Positions 1-7,950 of a stretch of DNA of 34,753 bases are shown piece after piece (positions within the stretch are counted from its first letter, which is position 1; each line of letters starts with the position of its first letter). The notes under the pieces were generated by a model. It was not told the origin of the DNA. It worked only from the letters and a program-made list of their open reading frames with translations, and ran no database searches. Origin of the DNA: Gemmatimonadales bacterium (lineage in GTDB: Bacteria > Gemmatimonadota > Gemmatimonadetes > Gemmatimonadales > GWC2-71-9). The stretch covers positions 1-34,753 of the forward strand of contig JAICVB010000003.1 of NCBI GenBank assembly GCA_025935545.1, read 5' to 3'. A program made the translations under genes and the position numbers.

Positions 1-165
1 ATGGACGACGATGCCGACTTCGACGAGGAGGACTTCGATGAGGCGGAGGAAGTCCGCGCGGTCGCGGCGCCCACCGCCCGGGAGGAGCTCGAGCTCCGCC
101 TGGAGAAGGCCCGCGGCCGGCGCCGCCGCCGACCGTCGGCGGACATCGAGGAGCCGCTCGCCTGA
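1..165 (+). CDS. C-terminal part (or short whole) of a charge-segregated protein, possibly truncated by the window edge
   Basis: Frame 1 reads MDDDADFDEEDFDEAEEVRAVAAPTAREELELRLEKARGRRRRRPSADIEEPLA* with TGA at 163-165. An upstream start cannot be excluded. Confidence 0.45.
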   Translation: MDDDADFDEEDFDEAEEVRAVAAPTAREELELRLEKARGRRRRRPSADIEEPLA

Positions 166-1097
166 GCGGCGGCCATCGCGGCGGCTGGTACCTCTCCCCG
201 AAGGGGTTCGTCCGCCGCGTCCTCCAGGCCGCCGATGAAAGCCATCTGCCGTTCCTGGCGAGTGCGGTCACCTTCGACGCACTCCTCGCCGCCGTGCCGT
301 TCGTCCTCCTGCTCCTCATCGGCCTGAGCTTCCTGGCCCAGCACCTCGCGGGAGCACAGAACACCGACCCGCTCCTGCTCTTTCACCGGTTCCTGCCGGT
401 CCACATCACCGAGGGGGGCCGCGACCCCTTCGCGGTGATCGAGGACATCCTGGCCCGCATCACCCGGAACCGCGGCGCCATCTCGCTCTACGCCGCCCCC
501 GCCTTCGTCTGGTTCAGCACGCGCCTCTTCGGGAGTCTGCGGACCTCGCTCAACGACATCTTCGACACGACGGTGCGCCCGCCGCGCCGGCGCAATCCCG
601 CCGTCTCCTACCTGCTGTCGAAGGGTCGCGACATCGCGATGGTGCTGGCCACGCTGCTCCTCTTCCTCGCGAACGCCATCCTCACCACCGGGATCGCGGT
701 GGCGCAGGAGCGCGGCGCCGTGGCGCTGGCGCGGTTTCCCTTCCTGGTGAGCACCGCCGGACGGGTGGTGAGCGAGCTCCTGACGGTGGTCTTCTCGATC
801 TCGCTCTTCTTCATGGTGTACAAGTACGCCTCCGTGCGGAAGCTCCGCTGGCGCACCGCCTTCCTCGCCGCGACCTTCTGCGCCCTCGCCTTCGAGCTGG
901 CCAAGCGGCTCTACGCGATCTACCTCTCCAACTTCGCGTCGTTCAAGGGCTCGGGCGGCGACGCGACGCTGGGCGCCATCGTGCTCTTCGTCATCTGGGT
1001 CCACTTCACGGCGCTCGTGTTCCTCCTGGGCGGCGTCGTGGCCGAGACCTGGGAGCTCCGCCGCATGCAGCGGCGCCAGCGGGCGATCCTCACCTAG
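162..1097 (+). CDS. YihY/virulence factor BrkB family inner membrane protein
   Basis: Multi-TM protein; the family-like N-terminus (WYLSPKGFVRRVLQAADESHLPFLASAVTFDALLAAVPFVLLLLIG) continues upstream of the GTG at 294. No ATG/GTG/TTG lies in frame between the TGA at 39-41 and 294, so a CTG at 162 is the likely start. End at TAG 1095-1097. Confidence 0.8.
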   Translation: MSGGHRGGWYLSPKGFVRRVLQAADESHLPFLASAVTFDALLAAVPFVLLLLIGLSFLAQHLAGAQNTDPLLLFHRFLPVHITEGGRDPFAVIEDILARITRNRGAISLYAAPAFVWFSTRLFGSLRTSLNDIFDTTVRPPRRRNPAVSYLLSKGRDIAMVLATLLLFLANAILTTGIAVAQERGAVALARFPFLVSTAGRVVSELLTVVFSISLFFMVYKYASVRKLRWRTAFLAATFCALAFELAKRLYAIYLSNFASFKGSGGDATLGAIVLFVIWVHFTALVFLLGGVVAETWELRRMQRRQRAILT

Positions 1098-1100
1098 CCC

Positions 1101-1116
1101 GCGGCGCGGGCGCCGC
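1101..1116 (+). terminator. GC-rich hairpin just after the YihY-like stop (possible weak terminator)
   Basis: GCGGCG-CGGG-CGCCGC inverted repeat 4 nt after the stop codon; no real U-tract follows. Confidence 0.3.
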
Positions 1117-1139
1117 GCTTCTCGCGAGCCTGCCGCCGG

Positions 1140-1147
1140 TATATATT
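1140..1147 (+). promoter_or_regulatory. Candidate -10 element for the SRP RNA / dnaX transcript
   Basis: TATATATT in an otherwise GC-rich stretch, 7 nt upstream of the SRP RNA 5' helix; -35 not convincing. Confidence 0.4.
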
Positions 1148-1153
1148 CCCTCC

Positions 1154-1250
1154 GCCTCAGGTCCGAAGGGCGCCGGCGCGCGAACCGCGTCAGGACCTTG
1201 CCGGTAGCAGCGCTAAGCGATGCCCGGTGTCGCTTCGGGTAGCCTGAGGC
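1154..1250 (+). ncRNA. ffs: Bacterial small signal recognition particle RNA (4.5S-like)
   Basis: Terminal helix GCCTCAGG (1154-1161) / CCTGAGGC (1243-1250) plus CCGAAG/CTTCGG. Conserved core ACCGCGTCAGG...AGCAGCGCTAAGCGA resembles the domain IV CAGG/AGCA symmetric loop. Located directly upstream of dnaX, as in many bacteria. Confidence 0.88.
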
Positions 1251-1274
1251 ACTTCTCTTTTCCCCTGCCGCCCC

Positions 1275-2969
1275 ATGTCCATAGCTCTCGCCCGTCGCTA
1301 CCGTCCCCGGCGCTTTGCCGACCTGCTGGTGCAGGACCACGTGACCGCGGTGCTGCGCGGCGCCGTGGCCCGCGACCGGATCGGGCACGGCTACCTGCTG
1401 ACGGGACCTCGCGGCGTGGGCAAGACCACGGCGGCCCGCATCCTGGCCATGGCGCTCAACTGCGCCCATCGCGATGCCGACGGGGAGCCGTGCGGCGAGT
1501 GCGCCAGCTGCACGCGCATCTGGAACGGCTCCGCCAGCCTCGACGTGATCGAGATCGACGCCGCCAGCAACCGCGGCGTGGACGACGCCCGCGACCTGCG
1601 CGAGCGGGCCATGTACGCCGCCTCGGAGGAAGGGCACCACAAGGTCTACATCGTGGATGAGGCGCACATGCTCACCCGCGAGGCGTGGAACGCCCTGCTC
1701 AAGATCCTGGAGGAGCCGCCTCCGGGCGTCGTGTTCGTCTTCGCGACCACCGAGCCGCAGAAGATCGCCGCCACCGCGGCGCCCGTGCTCTCGCGCCTGC
1801 AGCGGTTCGACTTCCGGCGGATCGGCCCCACGGCGATCCGCGATCGCCTGCGCGCCGTGCTTGCGGCCGAGGGGCTGACGGCGGACGACGACGCGCTCAC
1901 CCTGATCGCGCGCCACGCCGATGGCGGCATGCGGGACGCGCTGTCCGTGCTCGACCAGTGCCTCAGCTTCGGCGAGGGCGCCGTGACCGCCGACCGTGTG
2001 CGCGAGGTGCTCGGCCTGGTGGGCGACGAGGTCTATGCTGCGCTCCTCGAGGCGGTGGCCGGCCGCACGCCGGCCGCCATCTTTCCCCTGGTGGAGCGGC
2101 TCATGGAGGCGGGGGCCGATCTCGGGGAGTTCATGGCGGGGGCAGGGGAAATGCTCCGGGCCCTCCTCATGGTGCAGGTCCATGCCGAGCCGGACGGCCT
2201 CACCGAGTCGATGCGTGAGCTGCTCCAGCGTCACGCCACCCGGCTGCAGCCGGGCGACGTGCTCCGCATGCTCCGTCTCCTCACCGACAATGAGCCGGCC
2301 ATGCGACGGAGTGCCAACGCGCGGCTCGTGGTGGAGACGGTGCTGCTCCGCTGGACCATGCTCGACCGCATGGTGGACCTCGAGCGGGTGCTGGCCACCG
2401 GCGTCGGCGGCGTCTCGCCCGCTCCTCGCGCCCCGCGGACCACGCCGGTGGGCGGCGTAGCCGCGGCGACCGGCGGCGCAGTGCCCGCCCGCCGCGCAAC
2501 CGACCAGCCGCCCGCCGGACCGGCGTCCCCCGCGCCCGCCGCATCGGCCCCGGCCGCGCCGGCGCCCATCGCCGCGATTGCCTTCAACCGCGACTCGCTG
2601 CAGGAACACTGGGCCGACGTCATTGCCGCCGTCCGCTCCGAGAGCCGGTTTCTGGCGGAGGCGCTCGCGGGCACGGTGGTGGCCGAGGTGGCCCCGCCGG
2701 CGCTCTCGCTCGAGCTGACGGAGCCCAACCCGCTCTTCCTCGAGCGGCTGGAGCAGCAGGCCGGCGTGATCGAGGCCGTGATCGGCCGGGCGGTCGCGGC
2801 ACCGGTGCGACTCCGGCTTGCCGGCGCGCCGGTGGCGGTGGCGGCCGATCCGCGGACGCGGCGCATCTCGGATGCGAGCATCCGGGCCGATCGGCTCAAG
2901 GGCTTCCGGGCGAAGGACCCGACCCTCGACGCGGCAGCGGATGAGTTAGATTTGGAGATCGTCGAATGA
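1275..2969 (+). CDS. dnaX: DNA polymerase III subunits gamma/tau
   Basis: MSIALARRYRPRRFADLLVQDHV, Walker A GPRGVGKTTAA, Cys4 zinc motif, DEAHML, Ala/Pro-rich linker and tau-like C-terminus; synteny with ebfC-recR. Confidence 0.95.
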   Translation: MSIALARRYRPRRFADLLVQDHVTAVLRGAVARDRIGHGYLLTGPRGVGKTTAARILAMALNCAHRDADGEPCGECASCTRIWNGSASLDVIEIDAASNRGVDDARDLRERAMYAASEEGHHKVYIVDEAHMLTREAWNALLKILEEPPPGVVFVFATTEPQKIAATAAPVLSRLQRFDFRRIGPTAIRDRLRAVLAAEGLTADDDALTLIARHADGGMRDALSVLDQCLSFGEGAVTADRVREVLGLVGDEVYAALLEAVAGRTPAAIFPLVERLMEAGADLGEFMAGAGEMLRALLMVQVHAEPDGLTESMRELLQRHATRLQPGDVLRMLRLLTDNEPAMRRSANARLVVETVLLRWTMLDRMVDLERVLATGVGGVSPAPRAPRTTPVGGVAAATGGAVPARRATDQPPAGPASPAPAASAPAAPAPIAAIAFNRDSLQEHWADVIAAVRSESRFLAEALAGTVVAEVAPPALSLELTEPNPLFLERLEQQAGVIEAVIGRAVAAPVRLRLAGAPVAVAADPRTRRISDASIRADRLKGFRAKDPTLDAAADELDLEIVE

Positions 2970-3019
2970 CACCGCGGCGCGATGCGCCGCCTGACCATAA
3001 GTCGGAAGACCGGATCGTC

Positions 3020-3328
3020 ATGGCGGATTTTCAGCAGCTGTTCCAGCTGGGCCAGCAGGTGCAGGGCAAGCTGGCGCAGATCCAGAGTGATCTCGCCGGC
3101 CAGGTGATCGAGACCTCGGCGGGCGGCGGCCTGGTGCGCGTCACCGCCGATGGCCGCGGCACTGTGCGGTCCATCGCCATCGACCCCGCCGCGTTCGAGG
3201 GGCGGGACGCCGAGCTCCTGGGCGACCTCGTCCTGGCCGCCGTGGCCGAAGCCCAGCGGCGCGCGGGCGAGCTGATGCAGAGCGAGATGCGGAAGATGCC
3301 CCCCCTCCCGTTCCCGCCCGCCCTCTGA
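3020..3328 (+). CDS. ebfC: YbaB/EbfC family nucleoid-associated protein
   Basis: MADFQQLFQLGQQVQGKLAQIQSDLAGQ...; sits between dnaX and recR. An alternative start at 2966 overlaps the dnaX stop. Confidence 0.9.
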   Translation: MADFQQLFQLGQQVQGKLAQIQSDLAGQVIETSAGGGLVRVTADGRGTVRSIAIDPAAFEGRDAELLGDLVLAAVAEAQRRAGELMQSEMRKMPPLPFPPAL

Positions 3329-3330
3329 CG

Positions 3331-3921
3331 GTGGGCGCCATCGAGGAGCTGGTCACCGAGCTCGCCAGGCTGCCCGGCATCGGCCGGAAGACGGCGCAGC
3401 GGCTCACCTACCATCTCCTGCAGCAGCCGGCCGGACAGACGTCCCGGCTGGCGCGGGCCCTCGATGCGGTGGCCGAGCGCGTGGGACCCTGCGAGAGCTG
3501 CGGCAATCTGACCGAGGAGCAGCCCTGCGCCATCTGCCGCGATCCGCGGCGGGACCCGGCCCTCATGTGCGTCGTCGAGGAAGCCTCGGCCGTCGCGGTG
3601 GTGGACCGGGCGACCGAATTCCGCGGGCGGTATCACGTGCTGGGGGGACGGCTCTCGCCCCTCGACGGCATCGGCCCGGAGGCGCTCCGCATCGAGGCGC
3701 TGGTACGGCGTGTGCGGGAGGACGGGGTTCGCGAGGTCATACTCGCCACCAACCCATCCATGGAGGGCGAGGTGACGGCCACCTACATCCAGCAGCTGCT
3801 GTCGGCCATGGCCGTCCGGGTCACCCGGCTCGCCCGCGGGCTCCCCATGGGCGGCGACCTCGAGTACGTGGACGGCGTGACCCTCGCGCACGCCCTCGTC
3901 GCGCGGCAGGAGCTCCGCTGA
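3331..3921 (+). CDS. recR: Recombination mediator RecR
   Basis: HhH region LPGIGRKTAQRL, C4 zinc finger CESCGN..CAIC, Toprim region (VVEEASAV..., GGRLSPLDGIGP). GTG start. Confidence 0.95.
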   Translation: MGAIEELVTELARLPGIGRKTAQRLTYHLLQQPAGQTSRLARALDAVAERVGPCESCGNLTEEQPCAICRDPRRDPALMCVVEEASAVAVVDRATEFRGRYHVLGGRLSPLDGIGPEALRIEALVRRVREDGVREVILATNPSMEGEVTATYIQQLLSAMAVRVTRLARGLPMGGDLEYVDGVTLAHALVARQELR

Positions 3922-4190
3922 TGGGCGCCCGCACCCGGGTCTTCGTCGGCGCGGCGGCGGCGGGCGTCGTGGGTGGATGGGTCTTCGCCCAGCGGCGGCT
4001 GGTGCACCACCGGCGCGACCTCTTCAGTCCCCGGCCGCTCCGCCGCCTCGCGGCGCTGGGCTTTCTCGCCGGGCAGACCGGGATCGAGACCGTCCGGCTG
4101 CTCCGCGACTACCTGGCGTGGGAGACGCGCCCCATGCTCCGCCGCCGCGCGCTCGGCATCGTGCGCCGGATGGAAGCCAGTCTCGGCTGA
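3921..4190 (+). CDS. Small hypothetical protein with N-terminal hydrophobic segment
   Basis: MGARTRVFVGAAAAGVVGGWVFAQRRLVHHRRDLFSPRPLRRLAALGFLAG...; start overlaps the recR stop (TGATG); fits the colinear gene string. Confidence 0.7.
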   Translation: MGARTRVFVGAAAAGVVGGWVFAQRRLVHHRRDLFSPRPLRRLAALGFLAGQTGIETVRLLRDYLAWETRPMLRRRALGIVRRMEASLG

Positions 4191-4194
4191 CCGG

Positions 4195-4689
4195 ATGACA
4201 TCGGGCGCTTCGAGCTGGTCGTTCGGCGAGGAGGACGCCCGCCGGATCGACGGCATCCTGACCGGCTTCCTGCGGGAATCCAGCGCGCGCACCGCGCTGA
4301 TCGTGGATCGCACCGGCCAGCTCGTCGCCACCGCGGGCGAGCCGCCGGCGTTCGATCCGACCGCCTTCGCGTCGCTCACCGCCGCCGACTTCAGCGCCAA
4401 CGACCAGCTGGCCCGCATGCTGGGCGAGCCCGAGTTCGGGGCGCTCTTCCACCAGGGTGAGCGGGAGTCGATGTATCTCGCCGACATCGCGCGGCGGGTG
4501 ATCCTGGTGGTGCTGTTCGACAACCGGACCACGCTCGGACTGGTCAAGCTGCGCGTCCGCGCGACGGTGCAGGATCTCACCAAGGTGTTTACCGAGATGT
4601 TCGGCAGGACCCGGACCGACGCGCCCCGGGTGGAAAGCGGTTTTCTGGGCGACGCGGAAGACGAAATCGACAAACTCTTCGGAGCCTGA
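4195..4689 (+). CDS. Roadblock/LC7 domain protein (MglB-like)
   Basis: [16 protein letters not shown]...[11 protein letters not shown]...[30 protein letters not shown] resembles the roadblock/LC7 fold family; followed by an MglA-like GTPase. Confidence 0.85.
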   Translation: MTSGASSWSFGEEDARRIDGILTGFLRESSARTALIVDRTGQLVATAGEPPAFDPTAFASLTAADFSANDQLARMLGEPEFGALFHQGERESMYLADIARRVILVVLFDNRTTLGLVKLRVRATVQDLTKVFTEMFGRTRTDAPRVESGFLGDAEDEIDKLFGA

Positions 4690-4703
4690 GGAACCCCCCG
4701 CCC

Positions 4704-5378
4704 ATGTCGATGATCAACTACGCGTCCCGCGAGATCAACTGCAAGCTCGTGTACTACGGGCCCGGCCTCGGCGGCAAGACGACCAACCTCGAGTTCGTCT
4801 ACAACAAGGTGGCGCCCGGCTCCCGGGGGAAGATGATCTCCCTCGCGACCGAGACGGAGCGCACCCTCTTCTTCGACTTCCTGCCGGTGGATCTGGGCAC
4901 CATCCGCGGCTTCAAGGTCAAGTTCCACCTCTACACGGTGCCGGGGCAGGTGTATTACAACGCCTCGCGGAAGCTGATCCTCAAGGGCGTGGACGGCGTC
5001 GTGTTCGTGGCCGACAGCCAGCTCGAGCGGATGGAAGCCAACATCGAGGCGATGCAGAACCTGTACGACAACATGGCCCAGCATGGCTACGACCTGACCC
5101 GCCTCCCGTTCGCCATCCAGTACAACAAGCGCGACCTCCCGAACGCGGCCCCCATCGCGGAGCTGCAGGCCGCGCTCAATCCCGGCTGGGTGGTGGAGGA
5201 TCCGGCGCGCCAGCGCGTGCTGGCCGATGCCGAGCATCCCGGGGAGTTCCTGGTGAGCCAGCAGGACGGGCAGTGGATCGAGCGCGCTCCCTACTACGAG
5301 GCAGTCGCGGTGACGGGCGAAGGCGTGTTCGACACCCTCAAGGCCATCAGCAAGACCGTCGTCAAGACGCTGGGATAG
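4704..5378 (+). CDS. MglA-like small Ras-superfamily GTPase (gliding/polarity type)
   Basis: [69 protein letters not shown] (NKRD) closely match the MglA family. Confidence 0.93.
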   Translation: MSMINYASREINCKLVYYGPGLGGKTTNLEFVYNKVAPGSRGKMISLATETERTLFFDFLPVDLGTIRGFKVKFHLYTVPGQVYYNASRKLILKGVDGVVFVADSQLERMEANIEAMQNLYDNMAQHGYDLTRLPFAIQYNKRDLPNAAPIAELQAALNPGWVVEDPARQRVLADAEHPGEFLVSQQDGQWIERAPYYEAVAVTGEGVFDTLKAISKTVVKTLG

Positions 5379-5390
5379 GACGCGGCGCCG

Positions 5391-6029
5391 ATGTGGACGC
5401 TGCCCAACATCATCACCCTGGTCCGGATCAGCTTCACGCCGGTCATCGCCCTCCTCCCGTTCATCGAAGGCTACTGGCCCAAGCTCATCTGCTTCGTGAT
5501 CTTCGTCGCGGCCGCCGTGAGCGACGTCTTCGACGGCTATCTCGCCCGCCGGCACAACCAGGTCACCGACCTCGGCAAGCTGCTCGATCCCATCGCCGAC
5601 AAGCTCCTCCTCTTCGCCACGCTGGTGCCGATCTACTGGATCTCCCGCACGCGCCACGACCTCTACGACATCCCGGTGTGGGGGAGCATCCCCCTGTGGG
5701 TCTGCGCCCTCCTCATCGGGCGCGAGATCGCCATGACGCTCTTTCGCTGGTGGGCCCAGCGGCACGGCGTGGTGATTCCGGCCGGCGGGGCGGGGAAGCT
5801 CAAGACGGTCCTGCAGAACATCTTCGTCGGGGCGATCATGCTCTGGTTCGCCTTCCGGGATGCCCGCACGCCGATGGGCTGGACCCACGGGCGGTTCGCG
5901 AGCTTCTGGAACACCTTCCACGGGAGCTTCGTCGCCGTCACGCTCGCCATCGCGACGGTGCTCACCATCTACTCGTTCGTGCTCTACATCTATCGCTACC
6001 GGCGCCTGTTCATCGAGCGCGTGCGCTGA
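5391..6029 (+). CDS. pgsA: CDP-diacylglycerol--glycerol-3-phosphate 3-phosphatidyltransferase
   Basis: CDP-alcohol phosphatidyltransferase motif (SDVFDGYLARRHNQVTDLGKLLDPIADK); multi-TM. Confidence 0.92.
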   Translation: MWTLPNIITLVRISFTPVIALLPFIEGYWPKLICFVIFVAAAVSDVFDGYLARRHNQVTDLGKLLDPIADKLLLFATLVPIYWISRTRHDLYDIPVWGSIPLWVCALLIGREIAMTLFRWWAQRHGVVIPAGGAGKLKTVLQNIFVGAIMLWFAFRDARTPMGWTHGRFASFWNTFHGSFVAVTLAIATVLTIYSFVLYIYRYRRLFIERVR

Positions 6030-6036
6030 GGCGCCG

Positions 6037-7308
6037 ATGAACCTCGAGGTCGTCACCATCGGCACCGAGCTGCTGCTGGGGTTCACCCTGGACACCAACG
6101 GCGCCGAGATCGGGCGCGAGCTCGCGGCGCTGGGGATCCGCGTGGTGCGGCGCACCTCGGTGGCCGACCGGCCGGACGAGATTCGCGACGCGGTCGAGAG
6201 CGCCCTCCGGCGCTCCGGTGCCGTCCTCACCACCGGCGGGCTCGGCCCCACCCGCGACGACATCACCAAGCGGATCGTGGCCGAGCTCTACGGGTGGCCG
6301 CTCGACTTCGACGAGGGCTTGTGGCAGGCGCTCGTCGAGCGCTACCGTCGTCGTGGACGGATCCCGGCCGAGAGCAACCGGTCGCAGGCCGAGGTGCCGC
6401 GTGGGGCCACCGTGCTGCCGAATCAGTGGGGCAGCGCACCCGGGCTCTGGCTCGAGGGGCCGCCCGGCCTCACGGTGATGTTGCCGGGCGTCCCGCTCGA
6501 GATGCATCATCTGCTGGCGGAGGAAGTGGCGCCGCGGCTCGCGACCCGGGGCGGAGGGTCGGTGATCCGGTCGCGCACGGTGCGCGTCACGGGCATCCCC
6601 GAGAGCACGCTGGCGGAGCGGCTGGGCGAGATCGAGACCGCGATCGCGCCGCTCACCCTTGCCTACCTGCCGGGGCTCGACGGCGTGGACCTCCGCGTCA
6701 CGGCCTGGGGTCTCGCCGCCGCCGAGGCAACGCGACGCCTCGACGCCGCTGCGGCCGAGCTCCGCGTGCGCGCGGGCGACGTGGTGTACGGCGAGGACTC
6801 CGACGACCTGGCGGCGCTGGTGCTCGAAGTCGCCCGCGAGGCGGGCGCGACGATCGCGGCTGCCGAGTCGTGCACCGGCGGGATGCTGGGGGCGCGGCTG
6901 ACGGAGATCCCCGGCAGCTCGGACGTCTTCGTGGGCGGGGCCGTGAGCTACGCCGACCATGCGAAGACGGCGCTGGCCGGCGTTCCGCCCGCGCTCCTCG
7001 CCGCCCACGGTGCCGTGAGCGAGCCGGTCGCCGTCGCGATGGCCGAGGGGATCCGCGAGCGGCTGGGCGCCGATCTCGCGGTGGCGGTCACCGGGATCGC
7101 GGGCCCCGGGGGCGGTACCGCGGACAAGCCCGTGGGCACCGTCTGCTTCGCGCTGTCGGGTGGAGGCGAAACCGTGTCGTCCCGCGCGATCCTGATCGGC
7201 ACCCGCGCGGAGATCCGCTACCGCGCCGCGCAGGCGGCGCTCTTCCTTCTCCTGAAGCGGCTCCGGTTATCTTTCCCGGGACCCGAGCAGGGGAGAACCC
7301 GCAAGTGA
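6037..7308 (+). CDS. cinA: CinA family protein (competence/damage-inducible protein A with C-terminal PncC-like deamidase domain)
   Basis: MNLEVVTIGTELLLGFTLDTNGAEIGREL; GGLGPTRDDITK; C-terminal AAESCTGGMLGARLTEIPGSSDVFVGGAVSY. Confidence 0.93.
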   Translation: MNLEVVTIGTELLLGFTLDTNGAEIGRELAALGIRVVRRTSVADRPDEIRDAVESALRRSGAVLTTGGLGPTRDDITKRIVAELYGWPLDFDEGLWQALVERYRRRGRIPAESNRSQAEVPRGATVLPNQWGSAPGLWLEGPPGLTVMLPGVPLEMHHLLAEEVAPRLATRGGGSVIRSRTVRVTGIPESTLAERLGEIETAIAPLTLAYLPGLDGVDLRVTAWGLAAAEATRRLDAAAAELRVRAGDVVYGEDSDDLAALVLEVAREAGATIAAAESCTGGMLGARLTEIPGSSDVFVGGAVSYADHAKTALAGVPPALLAAHGAVSEPVAVAMAEGIRERLGADLAVAVTGIAGPGGGTADKPVGTVCFALSGGGETVSSRAILIGTRAEIRYRAAQAALFLLLKRLRLSFPGPEQGRTRK

Positions 7309-7949
7309 AACACGATCAGCGCGTTACCGACACCGACGACGCCCCCGCCGCGCCGCTCCACACCGCCGCGGGGATGGCGGAACCGGCATCGCAGGGCGGG
7401 CGGAGCGCCGACGGCGCCGATCTCGCGTCCACCGATATGTCGCAGCGTCCTTCGTCACGCGACGAAGCCACGCAGCCTGTCTTCGGCGAGGGGCGTGATC
7501 CGAGGGTCGAGCAGGACCTCGCGGAGCTGAAGGACCGCCATCTCCGGCTTGCCGCGGAATTCGATAACTACCGCAAGCGCGTGGCCCGGGAGCGGATCGA
7601 GCTGAGCGACCGCGCGCAGGCCACCTTCATTGCACGCCTCCTCGACGTGCTGGATGATCTCGACCGCCTGGTGGCGAGCGACCCGGGCACGGCGGCCGAT
7701 ACGCTGCGCGGCGGACTGTCGCTGGTTGACCGCAAGCTGCAGAAGGAGCTCGAGGCCGCCGGCGTCGAGCGCATCGATCCCGCGGGACAGCCGTTCGATC
7801 CCGCGGAGGCGGAAGCCGTGTCGATCGTGCCGCCGCCCGACCCGTCGAAGGACCACATCGTGGCGGCCACCTTCCAGGTGGGGTACCGGTTCAAGGGAAC
7901 GCTGGTGCGCCCCGCGCGGGTGCAGGTCTACTCGGAAGGCCAGGCGTAG
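7305..7949 (+). CDS. grpE: Nucleotide exchange factor GrpE
   Basis: [18 protein letters not shown]...[10 protein letters not shown]...[20 protein letters not shown]...[20 protein letters not shown] start overlaps the cinA stop (GTGA); adjacent to dnaJ. Confidence 0.92.
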   Translation: MKHDQRVTDTDDAPAAPLHTAAGMAEPASQGGRSADGADLASTDMSQRPSSRDEATQPVFGEGRDPRVEQDLAELKDRHLRLAAEFDNYRKRVARERIELSDRAQATFIARLLDVLDDLDRLVASDPGTAADTLRGGLSLVDRKLQKELEAAGVERIDPAGQPFDPAEAEAVSIVPPPDPSKDHIVAATFQVGYRFKGTLVRPARVQVYSEGQA

Positions 7950-7950
7950 C

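Noticed and set aside
1220-1660. 146-aa ORF starting inside the SRP RNA
   Set aside because: Overlaps the SRP RNA and runs out of frame through dnaX.
1275-2969. Programmed frameshift in dnaX producing gamma
   Set aside because: No A-AAA-AAG-type slippery heptamer seen in the linker region.
3783-6269. 828-aa - strand ORF opposite recR to cinA
   Set aside because: Runs across several well-supported + strand genes; composition is that of a codon-bias artefact.
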